Shown here in pieces: positions 22,459 through 35,900 of a stretch of DNA of 64,000 nt. The notes below the pieces were generated by a model. The model made no database searches, was not told where the DNA came from, and worked only from the letters and a program-made list of their open reading frames with translations. Each line of letters starts with the position of its first letter. The stretch's first letter is position 1. Source of the stretch: Formicarius rufipectus (Eukaryota; Chordata; Aves; Passeriformes; Formicariidae). Position numbers and translations under genes: made by a program. The stretch covers positions 1,739,386 to 1,803,385 of the forward strand of contig VXAU01004951.1 in NCBI GenBank assembly GCA_013399695.1, written 5' to 3'.

Positions 22459-25400
22459 GTAAGACTTTTTTCCAGCTTCCATGATGTGGTGCACTTTTCA
22501 GGTAATACAAGACAATCTATTATGAATTGTTTAAGGCTGAACTGGTTATTTCTTTAGTGATAATGAAAAAAAAAACCAACAAAAAAAACAAACCTTCAGC
22601 TTTTCGATACATGTTACAAAGTGAAAGAGGGACGAGGAATCAGCGAGGTTGGATTGAATTCTCTGACGTGGTTTGTGCCTTTTTTTTTTTTTAATCTTTT
22701 TTTCTTTCTGAAAAGCAAAATATCTCACAATGTAATATTTATGTAAAAAGCCAGTTATGTAACTCTCGCCTGCTTTTTGCTTTTGTTACCTCTCTGGACT
22801 GTACAGCTCTACTGTTTTTCCTGATGACAGATTGTATTAAAACCTGCAAATCCTGATGAAAGAAAAGAACAACTGGGTGCCCACAGCATAGACCTTAATT
22901 TTGAACCTTTTTAAGGGCTTCAGGCTGGAAGACAATGGATCTATTTAAGATCTGGTTTTGGCTGGTGGAATTCTTATTGAGTATTTTCTTGTCACACTGT
23001 GCTCTGGAACATCCCTGGCTTCTACACAGTGTTTCTGCCTCTCTCCTCCTCTCCCTTCTCCCCCTCCCTCCAACTTTTGGATATATACAATGAAAGCTTT
23101 TTCCCTTTCCTCTTCTGACCTTAATGCAAGTATCGGGTTGGTTTCTATGTGACAGCAGCAAGTGCAGAATATAGTGAAATTTTAGGTTGTGCTGAACTTT
23201 ATTCATTTCTATTTTAAGTGATTGATGTCCATAAAGTTCCAGAGAGTCTTCTAATTAGGATTAGCTGGGATATTTTAAATCTTTTCTGTCAAATGCAAGC
23301 AAAAATGCATATAAGCCTGCTAAAATAATTTTTTAAAAAATAAATAGGAGGAATTTGTGAGCTTCAAAAAAAAGGGAAAGGTCAGTACTAAAGGAAAGTT
23401 CATACTTTTTTTCCTGTTCATATTACAGGAAGAACTTATTCCTGTAGTTATTGCAACCAATTTATTCCTAGTTGTATCCTCTGAGGATCTGACCTGTTTG
23501 TGGTTGTGAGCATTGTGTCAGGGTTTGTTTTCTTTTGCCCTTTACAAATCGTTCTTGTCTGCATGCACATTCTTGGACAGATTCTTCCCTAGTGTAATGC
23601 TGCTAATTCTGTTGATATGATGTCAGGAGTCTATTAGGTCAATTATAAAGTTATAGGACTCGATCCCCAGTAATTTTAAAGTGTTTTTCTAGCACTGGAA
23701 AAGAGCCATAAAATGAGTCTGTGTGTCAATTATGCCCACTTCTGGCATAATAGAAAAAAATACTTAAAGCTGACAACTTTGAGCAGTGATCTCTGAGACA
23801 AACTCTAAGTGAAACAGGGTTTTGTGAAAACAGGAAGTGGAATATTTTAAGCTCTCTAAGTATATTTTAAGCTGTGTAAGTATATTTCATCGAATTGCTG
23901 GGGAGTGCATATACATTCAAAAGTGTATTGGGACACCTGGATTCCCTGCCTGAAATTAGCCCTTGCTTTGGCTCTGGGCAATGAAAACATCATCTGCTCC
24001 ATTTACAGAATCACTTAGGAATTATAGTAGTAGATATTTGCTTTATTGTGCCCTGCAGAAGTATTCTCAAGCTATTTTATTAATGTTTATAAAATTGATT
24101 AAAATGCATAGGGAGAAGGTGTTGAAATAATTTGTATAGGTTAAAAAATTACTTAAACTTCAGACTGGTGTTGCACAAAGAGCAGACTTTGGGCACCAAC
24201 CATATATAAGTCTTAATACCCCTATATAATGTAAACGACCATATATAAATGAAAATGACCCTAGTCATCAGAGAATTAAATAGTGCAATAATATCGTATA
24301 GAAATTATTTTGCCTGAAATCCTTTGTTATTGTAAGGTGGGGCTGAATCAACACGTCAGTAGCAGTTAATAACATAGTTGGATACAGTGGAGGATAGTAA
24401 CCTCCTTGAAATCCTTTATCCTGACGTTCCTCACAGCTGTCAGCCCTTTATAAAATGCTTGGAAGATGTAGATGGTGTAACTTTACAGAGAACATGATCA
24501 ATAATGAGTCCAGTGTTTAACTTAATCATAAGAATGCTCATTTGTCTTTGAATGAAAATTGCTTTCTGCCTGTCTTCTCAGAGTCTTAGTCTGTAAGTTT
24601 TTTGTCTGCACTGATTCCGATGGAAGACTTACTTGGAATAGGTGTACAAAACTTGATAACTTTTAATGGTGGACAAGCAAATTTCCCTCTTAAAGGCATC
24701 TTTTTTTTTGTATGCTTGGGTGGACTACTATCAAGGCACCAACCTTACTTAATGGTCAAACAAACATTGAATTATTTTCTGAGTACTGACTAATTAAACA
24801 AGGAAAAAACCTTAGAAATGCCTGTTGCCAAACTCTGGTTATATATATGCAGTTGAACAGCAACCAGAATGTGGGAATTTTGTGTTTTCTGCAGAATGGA
24901 AATCTAATTTTAATTTATGGAGGAGAGGGTGATTTGACTTGACCAGATGCTAGACATGCAACCTGTGAAACTTCTGTCTTCCTAAATTCATAGGCAAAAT
25001 AGGCAAAAGGGATGGTTTGAACAGTTTCTGAAATGAGATGTTAATATTCCGTTTTAATGAATAAGTCTTCACAACTTAAAAAGACTGCTATTTTATTTTT
25101 AAACATCAGCTGTTTGAATCCTGCCTCTATGAAGATCTGTGCCTTAGTTTGCTTAAATTCAAGTTTGTTATTTTAGAGAAAAGGTTAAATATGAACACTA
25201 AAGATTTCAAAACAACAAAAAAAAAAAAGAAAAATGAAAGGAGCTGTACATTAATTTTTATTTTAAAATTTCATTATTTTTCTTCCCTGACACACACTTG
25301 GGGTTGGGTATATTTGAAAAACAGCTAGCTAAATAATTTTCCTGTATCCAGCAATGTGCTGAATTAGCTACGGTAGGCTTTTTATCTAGCAATTATTCTG

Positions 25401-28196
25401 CAAGGTTTCCTCCCTCCCTCCCTTCCTCAGAACAGTAATTTTTGCAACTCTCACACTTTGGTTGAAGCTTATGACAATTTTGTGTCCTTCACTATCAGTA
25501 ATTCATTGCTTGTGCCTTCAGTAGTTTCAGTGGTCTTTTTGCCTTGCAGAAATCCCTAGGAAATGACACAAATAGCAATATATTTAGAGTAGCTGTAGCA
25601 AAAGTATCAGGCCTATCTGCACTGAATGTTCCTGCAGTCCTCCTTTTCGAAGTTACCATCTGCCATGTGCACAGCAGATGAAGCAGATCATTCATTTCTC
25701 CCATCAGAGAAACCTTTATCTTCTTGTCCTTGCTGTTAAACCTGGTGCAGGTGGGCCTTGACACCTGCAGGGAAGGATCACTGATGTCCAGTGGTGTAGA
25801 GGAGTTGTTGGTGCTCAGGACAGCGTCCACGTTCCTCCATGTTCCTTGCTTTTTCTTCTGTACAGTGGTTAATGTTTTCCTGTTGTCACTAAATGAGTCA
25901 AGCAGTCCGGATTGAGTGCCTTCACCAGCGTGAGCCCCACGAGGATGTACTGTGATGCCTGTCAGAACCCCTTTGGGGAAAAGCACATCCTCATTTGCTC
26001 ATGGGTTTGTTTCCTGGACGTCTGGTCTTGTCCCTGCCAGCTGCTGAATGCTGGTGGCTAGAGTGGGAGGGATGGATAAGCTCTCTTCACCTTGTTGATG
26101 CAGAGGCTTGAAAACAACTCTTTAGGATGTGACCTTTAATATCTGTAGTAGAAGAGAGCAGGGAAGTAGACTTGATGATCCAGAAAGTGTGCTCCAGGGC
26201 AAAATCCTGTGAAAAACCTAACTATTTCAGTTAGTTCAGTTTCTGTGGGTATTATTTTGGGGCATTATTTCATAATTTCAACTGAAGAAACCACTAACTT
26301 GTTTGACTTTTAAGACACATGATGAAACTCATCCCTTTAGGGAAGTTCTTGCAGAGACAAGATAGAAGGAGAGTTTAGTTTGCCTGTGTAAGCAGCAGAG
26401 AGGATTGTTCACTCCTGAGTTTTTGCTGATTTATGTGTGACTGGTTGCAGCAGAATAGATGGACCCACTGCTTTGACTGTGCTGTGAACAAGAGAAAAAT
26501 AGACTCAGTTGATAATGTTTTAAATAAAAATAAATAGTAACACTCTTCTTCATGGAAAATATATGGAAAGACGTTAACAGAAAACAATGCAGAAAGAATC
26601 TGAAACTACCTTTGCCTGTAGTTTTGATTAAATATATTTCTTAAAATCTCTCTCTACTCACAGTTTTTATTAAATATCCTTGTTGCCTTAGGCCCCTTGC
26701 ACAACTGGAAGAAAAAAAATGGCAAAGTCTTAATCTCTTCTTTTAGGATCAACCTAAATACACATTTCGGATTATAAAGTGTCAGGCAGTGCTGAGGCTG
26801 GAAACGGCCTGTTCTGCCTTGAGGAAGGCAGAGGCAGATCACTAATGGTTGCTCAGACTGTCATGTTTCTGAGAATCAGCTGTTTTTTCTTTATACTGCA
26901 AAGATTAAACAAAGAATGTTAAACATTTCCCAGTTTAGCATGTCTAATGGGAAGCGGCTGTAGGGCCACAGCTTTCTGCTGCAAGGGCAGGCGTTCATAT
27001 TAGGAGTTGCTTAAAAGGGCTTTTATATCCTTTGAAGGCCTATCCATTTCTCTCCCAGCCTGGCTGCTGTGCTTTGCAGTCAGGTGGAGGCAGCTTTTAA
27101 TTTTTACTTTCATTTAAGTAGGAGCTAATTTACTTTTGGAAATGAAAGTTAAAGCATCTCAACCATCTGCAAAGTGGAGGAGGAGGCAGTGGGTTTTTTT
27201 AACTCTCCAAATCTTTACAATTCTTTTTCACACCAACAGGCAAGCAAAAATTACCTTTCTGAGCTCCAATTAGTAATAATATGTAGATTTATGATTTCAT
27301 TTCTTAACTTCAGCTCACTAGGACAGCTTTTAAAACGTACCTGTTGGTTGTGTTCAGTCTCCTTATACTTGCATCCAGCTCAGGTGTTTTGTAAATAAAA
27401 GTTGCAGTCTTGAGTGCAGCAAACCCACATTTTTTGACCTACTGACAGCACAGCTTTTTCTGTAGCATTTCCTTAAGGATTAAGTGGAGCACTGTGACTT
27501 TCTGTTTGTCATGGTAAAGGCAAAGGACAGTTAAGGGTGACTGGTAAATGGAAAACAAACAAACAGAAACAACACAAGGGTGATATTTTGATATCCTGTC
27601 ATTGTATGTGCTTTAATCATGTTTGTTTATCAGCCTTTCTTACTTTCTAGTTTTACTTGGAGTCCATAGTGGACATGAATGCATTGTTCAACTTTCTTCA
27701 TTTTTATTCCCTAACAGAGTGAAATAAGTGTTAATACACTGAAGTTTTTTAACAGAGCAGCTAAAAATGTCCTTTGTTTGCCTCTCCCTTGGCTACTTTT
27801 CAGAAATTCAGTAGTTCTCCGTCATCACGTAGGGAGAAGATCTAAACTTCTTATATAATTAAAACATTTTCAGAAAAAAAATATTTCTACTTTCTTGTAT
27901 AAATTGTAAGCACTCTAAAGAAATCAGATAGCCATTTTCTGCCTTCTCCAGCCTGCCCGCAAGCACATTTTCTCTAAACAAAATAGCCTTGCACTTAGAG
28001 CTCACAAATATTTGTGTATTACTTAGATATCTCCATGAGTAATTTTATTGGCCTCCTTCAGTAGCTTGAATATGTTTGCAAATTCTTGCCCACCTTTTTG
28101 TTTCTTAAGGCAAGCCTTTTGCCTTTTTTTTTTTTAACAACTCAAAATTTGAGTTTAAAAAGTATTTGAATCTTCTTGTGATTATATTTCTTACAG
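22459..28196. other. Non-coding stretch, possible regulatory block
   Basis: No supported gene. A 163-codon minus-strand open frame at 25495-25986 has no recognisable domain and is of chance length. A-rich tracts lie at about 22565-22592 and 25217-25228, and a T tract at 22679-22692. The block 26885-27135 contains a SOX/TCF-like AACAAAG (26908-26914), TTTATATCC and several TAATTT cores, and looks more structured than its surroundings. Confidence 0.45.
23842..23890. repeat. 20-bp tandem repeat, about 2.4 copies
   Basis: ATATTTTAAGCTCTCTAAGT (23842-23861) is followed by ATATTTTAAGCTGTGTAAGT (23862-23881) and a partial third copy starting ATATTTCAT. The two full units agree at 18 of 20 positions. 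Confidence 0.8.
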
Positions 28197-28262
28197 AATG
28201 TTGGAATTTTTGGACTGTGCATCTGTTTAGGCACGTGGAGAAAGACAAGACTGAGAGATCAT
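28197..28262 (+). other. Candidate 66-bp exon (unproven)
   Basis: The segment starts after TATTTCTTACAG (acceptor AG at 28195-28196, preceded by a pyrimidine-rich stretch) and ends at GATCAT followed by a near-ideal donor, GTAAGT (28263-28268). Its length is 66 bp, exactly 22 codons. Two of the three frames are open. Phase 0 gives a peptide that starts NVGIFGLCICLGTWRK, which would read like the end of a membrane segment followed by basic residues. The other frame gives CWNFWTVHLFRHVEKDK. I do not recognise either one. A splice-site pair of this quality could be real or chance, and transcript evidence is lacking. Confidence 0.25.
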
Positions 28263-31200
28263 GTAAGTCATGAAACTGAGGGTGAATAATTCATATTTTG
28301 TTCTCTCCCCATTTTTACAATTTATACCCAAATGCAAGTAATAAACCAAAAAGGAAAAAAAAAAAAAAAGCCAAACAAAAAACTAGTTAGCTTTTATTTT
28401 TAAAGTGATTAATGAAAAGCAAAGTTCAAATGAGGCCACAAATCCTGGTGGTGCACAATGGGTTGATTTATTTTGTAAATAGACCATGGATAATTAACCA
28501 TAAAACAAAACTTTTTTTTTTTTCTTGAAACTTGCATAATGACACTGGTTTCTTTTAGTTGCTCTGAGTTGCACAGAGGGATAACGACTTATTCACAACT
28601 GGTTGCAACTGGTTACAGCCAAGAAAGGAAAAATCCCAGAGCAGCTAGAGGAAAAAAGCTGTTAAAACCCTGCTGCACTTGCAGTTTTGTAGTAAGGCAT
28701 TTACTAATGGCTACAGAACGGGCAAAGCAAGCAGTAACAGCAAAAGAGTAGATATTTATGTGCTCTCATGATGCTTGCCATGTTATCCATGTTTGGCTTG
28801 AGACTCATAAGCAAAAGACAGCCCCTGCAGCTGGCCTTGTAGTCCACAGTTTTGTATTGACTTCTAAATGGAATTATTTATGCTTTGTTACAAGTTTCCA
28901 TGATGTATCTTACTACTCTGACGCTGAGGGAAGAGTCTTCTGGATAGTCATAGTCTGACTCCCTGCCAAGTCCTCTTGTGAGCCAGGGAGTGATGCTAGT
29001 TTTTCAGATATGTGATATGAGAAAGCTGCCTGCCCAACATCCCCAAAATTTGTCTCTTCATAATCCACAGTCATCTGTGGAAGGGATCTCTTATGCCCAA
29101 GAAAGAGAAGGTCCAATTTGTTGTGAAAGTACATTCACTACTAATTAAAACTACCAGCTGGGATTACAGCTCTGTAGATTGTAAATAAAGTAGAGCGTGA
29201 GATGTTCAGATGACAATATGGCCACTTTTGTTGTGGTTTGTATTAGTTGCCTGGGCTCAGATTTGCTCATCTCATGCCTATTTAGTAGGGTGAAGAGAAG
29301 GATTATGTAGGTCATAGTCAATATGCAAGAGCTTGGGTTTGCCACACAGCACTTGACTATATGGACACCCTAGCTTGCTCTCACACACCACGTGTGCCTT
29401 AAAATGCTTTTAACTATACAGATTAGATCTGTGGTTCATACAAAGCTAAAATCTGTGTTCATGTTGATTATTGGTGCAGCTGTGCTGTGTTTTCACAGAG
29501 AGTGACTCCAAGGAACTTGCAAAAAGCCCTCCTTATTCCAAATAATAGCCTGGGTAGGCAGAGGTAGGGGGTAAAAATGCTCAAAACTGGTATTGTTTTA
29601 CATGTGTTGAATCCATTTGTTACAGCACTGTTACAGACTGGTATTTGTAAGGGTTCTCAATCCCAAACCAATTTGTGCACATGCCGTTTCTTCTGCAGAT
29701 TTGGAGTATTTATTTGTCAGCAATGTACTGCAGAGACTGAGGGGAGGAGAGGCAGATTGTCAACGTCAGGCCATCACCTGCTACCCACTTCAGCTTAATG
29801 TAGATAACTGGGTATAAGGGTTGTGTGTTTTTAGTCTAGACCCCGGTTACAGAACAGGATCTTAGATCAGCACTTTAAACCCATAACCAGAGAACTGATG
29901 AGTTCCCACTGTGTTACTGACACTAGTAAATACAACACATGGGCTGCCACTTCTAATCTGTTTCTGGGCCAAAGAGTTGAGTTAAAGTAGCACTTAGTTT
30001 TAACAGGAGGCTTCTGTTGTGGGTGGGAATCATGCTGGGGGCAACATTAGCATTGTACTTACAAACAACACTGCAATGAAGACAAGACCCCAAAAGTAAG
30101 TTAACACTCCAAGGCTCAATACAGTCTTTGGCTACAGGTCCTGTTGGAAGGGAAGCCAGCCAAAGTCCTCTGTGGTAGTGCTAAATGGATGGGCCTGTCC
30201 CAGGGGGTCTCCCTTGAAACTGCTTTTTCTCAAGCATTTGCTTCTGGGAAGTGTGTTGATGTATGGAATCTGCTATGTTCTATTTATGAGTTAGAACTTG
30301 ATTTTATTGACTAACAGAGTCCTTGTATCTCGTGACAATCTTTTTCTGTGCTCTGCATCATGCCAGAGAGACAGGGGAGTGGTGTTGGCATGTCTTTGTA
30401 TGAATAGGTCTGTCATTAAATATTTGAAATAGAAACATCTGAAATAGATCTTCCCTGAGAAGAACAATGGGATAACTAGAGAAAGCCAGTTTTCTCCAAA
30501 TTTGCTTTTAGGGGCTGGAGCTTAAAGCAAACAGAAAAAAAAAAAAAAAAAAAGAATGAAGAGAGCAGGTATTAGTGCAGGGGCTTAAAAAACAACAAAC
30601 TCTGGGAAACACAAGGAAAATTAAGAGAGGAGAGCAGACAGATGCTTAGCAGAGGGAGGGGTTTTCTTGTGTCATTGTTTTAATAACTAAGACTTGCTAA
30701 GGGAGAGTAAACTGGTGGTAGAAGGATTGAAAGTTCCCCGTTCAGAAGAGGGACTGTGTTTAGTAAAGGGAAGCTTCTTGCCTAATGTGGACCTAAGCCC
30801 AAGGACCATTGACTGCTAGTGATAAGAATGCTGAGGCATGGACATGCTTTTGGGTATTTTCTATTTTCTCTGATCTCTAAATCTGTATTTTTATTTTGTG
30901 AGCCGTGAGGAACTTGGTAATCTTGCATGGCCTGTTAGGCTGTGAAATCTTACTGTTAGGAAGGGGTTACAGACAGCCTTAGCTGATGGCACACACAGGC
31001 TGAAGGAGAGAGTTTTCAGCTCCTTTCAGCTTGTGCAAAGTGTCAGCATGTGGCTCCACTATGCAGAACACAAATTCAACAGTCTGCTTGGTGTGCAGCA
31101 GGCAAAGCTCTGTTAGAGGTAACTGTAGTTCAGGCTTTTGAACAAACCTTTGCATTTCTCTCATGTTAAGAACATATTGGTAAGGATATGCAATCCAAAC

Positions 31201-32709
31201 TCCTTTTATTTTAGCTCCTCTATTTCTTCCCAAATACCTCTCCCAAAATCTAATACTTAAAAAAAGCCGCAGGTGAAGTAGTCCCAGCAGTTGTCCCCAG
31301 GACTCTGCCCATCTCAGCTTTGTGAAGTGTGGCATGATGTGCTGTTAGCTTGGTTCATGTTCCAGTTAGAAAGTACTTTTATGAAGTACTAAGTTGTTTG
31401 AATCCTTGGACTTCTGCTCCAAGCACTGCCTTCAGGAATTCACTTTTAAGAAACAAAAATAATTTGGTTCTTACTGAGATTCTCACCATGTTACAAAAAG
31501 CCCTTCATCAAATGGCATGGCAGACAACCACTTCTCATAAGCATCTCAAAGCTGAAACAGCCGGGGATGACTGGGAATGATGAGCTGTCATGGTAAAAGG
31601 CCTGGTTGTACTTCAGCTCTCCTTATGGTCTTCCTAAATGAAGAGTTTCATTGGTCTGCACTCCTGCTGCTGCCTGATCTAGGTGAAATCCCTCCGTTCT
31701 TCCCTGCTTAGGGCAGGGTTTATCTCATAGTTGCAGTCAAGCTTCACATGACTTCATGGTATTTTGCATTTTAGTAATTTGGAAATGTTTGAGCAGTGAT
31801 CAAGAGCTTTCTTAGCAGGTGAAGCAAATGGTTAAAGAAGAAGGAATTTTAGATATTAAATACTTATTAATCGTAACTGCTCTTACATTTTGTTTACCAG
31901 TTAAGTTTAAAGGACAAAGCAGAAACAACTAGCCTTCCCCTCACTGCTCGTCACTTTGGATTCTTCTGTAGGACTCTGTGAGTTTCAGTCTGCAGCTTTA
32001 TCCTGCTCAGAACTGATTTTGATACTTCCCCAAATGGCAGTAGTAATTAATGGTACTTGACCCAGCACGATGTGTGTTAGTTGTTACATAACTGGCTGTC
32101 TGAAAAAGCCTCTTACCTTTCATACATCAGTAAGCTCCACCAGTTCTTGGACAAGAACAGCATAACAGGTGGATTATAATAATAATTAAATTGTCACTGA
32201 TACATGGATAGTATTTCAGAGGTACTACAAGCTTCTTCTGAGGCTCACTAAAGTGTACTGAAGGTCAGGACTAGAAGCACTAAAAAAATACTTGTTAATT
32301 AAAAATAAAAAGAAACTTCCAGGAGTCTTATTTATTTTCATTATTCATATTTTCAGATAAAGCTTTTTGACAATTGTGGAACAGAAATGCATTTGTTCCA
32401 AACTTTTATTTCAAAAATGTATTTTATATTCTAATACAAAATTTAAATCAAAACTGAAACTAGCAATCAAAACAAAATTATTTTGTCAAAACAGCATTCA
32501 GTTGATTGAAATTATTTTTTATTTTTGTTTCATGGGTAACTTTGCAATGCAGTGTTTAATTCAACTGTGAAACAAAAGCAGATTTCAAAGTCTAGCTATC
32601 CCATAAAGCAAGAATATTAGGTTATGTTTGGGCTCTTCTAGGTGGTGCTTAAGGGAGTACTTCATCTGAATTCTACTGAATCTGTTTAATCAATAAAAAT
32701 TTTAAAATG
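28263..32709. other. Non-coding stretch with poly-A tracts
   Basis: Poly-A tracts lie at 28355-28369 and about 30535-30553. Neither is preceded by a recognisable retrocopy or SINE body. Open frames (up to 118 codons, 30979-31335 minus) show no domain. Nothing else is recognised. Confidence 0.5.
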
Positions 32710-32990
32710 TATGAGGATCCAACAGGATAAGAGGAAATGGTCTCAAGCTGTGCCAGGGAAAGTTCAGTTTGGACAGCAGCAGGAAGAACTTCTTTGCTAT
32801 AAGGGTGATTAAGCATTGGGACAGGCTGCCCAGGCACATGGTGGAGTCACCATCACTGGAAGTGTTCAAGAAATGACTGAACATGGCACTTAGTGCTGTG
32901 GTTTAGTTTAAAAAGTAGTGTTCAGTCAAAGGTTGGACTCAGTGATCTTGGAGGTCTTTTCCAACCTTAATGATTCTATGATGCTGTGAT
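32710..32990 (+). mobile_element. 5'-truncated CR1 LINE with intact 3' end
   Basis: Typical CR1 3' segment on the plus strand. It starts within the C-terminal coding part: 'aggaaatggtctcaagctgtgccaggg', then 'agcagcaggaagaacttcttt', then 'attgggacaggctgcccagg' and GGAGTCACCATCACTGG. It continues through the short 3' UTR ('ggttggactcagtgatcttggaggtcttttccaacc') to the diagnostic TGATTCTATGATGCTGTGAT terminus. Only about 280 bp of a roughly 4.5-kb element is present, which is normal for CR1 because reverse transcription stops early. No intact reading frame remains. It is less diverged than the CR1 copies at 3725 and 11515. Confidence 0.9.
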
Positions 32991-35900
32991 CCTGAGACTA
33001 TTCTGAAATCTTCTTGTATTGCATAATGGAACTTCCCACCTCTGTAAAAGTTGATCAGAATCTGTCTCAGAAACTATAAGTAGACCTCCCCTGGAAATGT
33101 ATTTGGTGTTTCTGCTCAGCAAATTGGGAAACCTTCGATAGCATTTCAGCTCTCCTGGCTTCCTTCTCTGTGGGCTGGTTTCAAACCTTTCAACCCTTTC
33201 AAATTCTGGGTGCCTATCTTGGTGCAATTGCCTGCAAAGTGAGCAACAGTTAATGATGTGTGAGTGTAAAGCCTATAGAGTTAATATTAGTGACTTAATA
33301 TTTATATTTATAAATTCACTTTTATTTGTTACTTCTCAGATTTTATTTAGGAGGGACCTTCCCTTAGAAGAGCACATTCTGGTTATTGCTTTGTCTCTCA
33401 TTGTCCTTAAAACACCCATAACATGTTATCTCTTTTTCTTCCCCATGTAGAATCTGTATACTTAAACAGTAGAATTCTTTTGGCAGCAGTCTTGTCAAGG
33501 CCCACAATGTGGTATATGCCTCGGAGGCATTTTACTTTAGCTTATGGTTTTGGCTAAGTTTAAATTATTCAGGAATGGCCTAAGTCTATTTCAGTGAGAG
33601 CACCCTACAAAAGAAAAACATGAATGTAAGGGGGGTATTTTGGACAAGTAGGGCAAGGGTGAAGATTAAAAACAAAGAACATAATTAAGAATTACTCTCT
33701 TGCTGGAAAATGTAAAGCATCTGACCTTATCTCAACAGTGTGATGATCCTTATTTTTTGAACAAGGACTGAGGTATCACCCACTTCTGTGATACCTTGGT
33801 TATTCAGATTTGTCTTCCTTGAGTTTGGATAGATACAGCAATGTCACAGTCCTTGAGAATATCAGCACTGAAACTTCTTTAAGTTAGGGATAGATCAGTC
33901 AATATCTCACCCATTCAGGGGAAATTGTGGCTCTGCAAACTTTGGAGTGCTCATTCCCATCGGAGGTAAATATAAGATGACAAAATAATACAAATCAAAA
34001 ACTGTTTCCATTCATTAGACCACTTAACCTTTTGTTTCTATTTTTCAAACCAGGAAAGGGGTATTTTGTGATACCAAAGAGCTGCTTTTAAATAAATATA
34101 TATTTGGACAACAGTGTTGTTGTTTCAGAATTTCTCAGTAAACAGGCCTGTGACATGGAAAGCAGGAAGATACGCGTTGTCCAGCTGTATTCTGCGTCCA
34201 TCAGAATTCTTTTATGTGACTAACCACGTAACCTGCTGTATCAGTATAAATTGAATTGAGTCTTAAGAAGGCTGATTTAATCTAAAGAATGTATTTTGCA
34301 CTGGTCTTGGACATGAAGAGCTGGGATATTGATGTATTTAGGCCTTAAAAAAATATTAAAATAAAATCTCCCCCACCTCAGAGCTCAATAAATAAATAAA
34401 TAGAATAGTTTATGCTTCGGACACGCTTACAATATTTCCTGCATGTGAGCAGAGGACTGCACATCAAAAAGATAATAATATAAGCAGTAAAATATCCCAA
34501 GCAAACAGAAAGCATCTGTAGATCTTGCCTAGCTGGCTAGTATTATTGGGATGGTTGTTTTTAGCTTACTATGCCACTAATGCTTTGCAAATGTATATGT
34601 GCATGCTGAGGGTTGGCCAGGAATTGAACTGTCTTTATAATGGTTATATTCAATTGCTGAACTGTGCCTGAATGCCTACAGATACGTAAGAGGACAGGAA
34701 AGGTACTCAAACTATTAGACCATGCAGGATCTGGTCTACCAGCTCTAGTCACAGGAGAATGTAGAGAGCTATAAACAGGATGTAAAGAAACATTTGGAAA
34801 GGTGTTTGGAGAAACTGGGATGTAACTGAAGTGTTTGTTAGCTGATGTCCCAGGATTGAGAGCCTATGACACTTTTGTTCTGCCTTTTTTTTTTGTTGCT
34901 TTTAATATGTAACATGAAACTCAGAGATATGATTTAACAAGAAATATTTGTATCACTAAAAACATATATGTAAAGAGAAAGCTATTTTTCACTGAACCTG
35001 ATGTTCACTTGCCTGTCTGTCTTCAGAAAGTCAAGGCCATTTCTGCAGGGTATAGGTGTAGAGATTCAGGAGGTATGACTGTATGGTTTTTGAAGGAAAT
35101 GTGTTTTGCTTTATATAGTATTTCTTGTAGAAAACAGACTGAGTTCCCTTGGAACACATACTGAACCTCATTTAAGTTCTCTCCTTGGCTTTAGCAGGCT
35201 GGGGATCAAGTTCATAATGGAAATTCTCCATTCAGACTGCTAGATGCAGTCAGAACCCATGACTCTTGTTCAAACTATTGTAGTCTGTGCTGCCTTCAGC
35301 CCCAAATCAAGACTTGCAGTAAAGCCTGAGTGCAAATACAGAAGTCAGAAAAATGTTTGATGTTAGCTTGGTATTAAGTGTTAGACATGGAATCCCCTCT
35401 TGGAGTACGAGTTTGGGGAACCCTGATATTTCCTGATCTTTTTTAATCTTTTCTTAGTGTCTCTAGAAGTAAATGGGAGACATTTTGAAGGAAAATTGAG
35501 ATTGTAAGCATTAATCCAAAAGGGTTCCCAATAGGAGGAATTTGGCAACACAGGTAATAAAGCTTTACTGAGAAGGCAGGATCCCTTTCAAGAATCAAAG
35601 GTCTTCAGGTCAAGAAGTCAGAGTCTTACTTGCCATCAGTATGTCATGGATTGCAGCTCTTCCAGAAGTGCTATCTTAGTCTTGACAGCCTGATATCTCT
35701 AGATATCCTACTGCATGTTGCATTGCTTGGAGTAGTAATTCCTGGGCAAAAGACATTATTTTATCTCACTGCCTCCCACAAAGCCATTAGCAGTACACCA
35801 TACATAGAACTGGCCCATCCTGTCCCCCTGTCCATTCAGGTTAATTTTGGGTTCTCTTTTCAACTGTTTGATAGATCTGAAGTGGGCTTCCGAAGTTGCT

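Noticed and set aside
25495..25986. 163-codon minus-strand open frame with plausible residue composition
   Set aside because: No family is recognised and there is no supporting promoter or splice structure. Its length is within chance. A protein search could reopen it.
26150..26200. GACTTGATGATCCAGAAAG resembling the CR1 3' UTR
   Set aside because: The match is only about 20 bp and neither the upstream CR1 sequence nor the octamer end follows.
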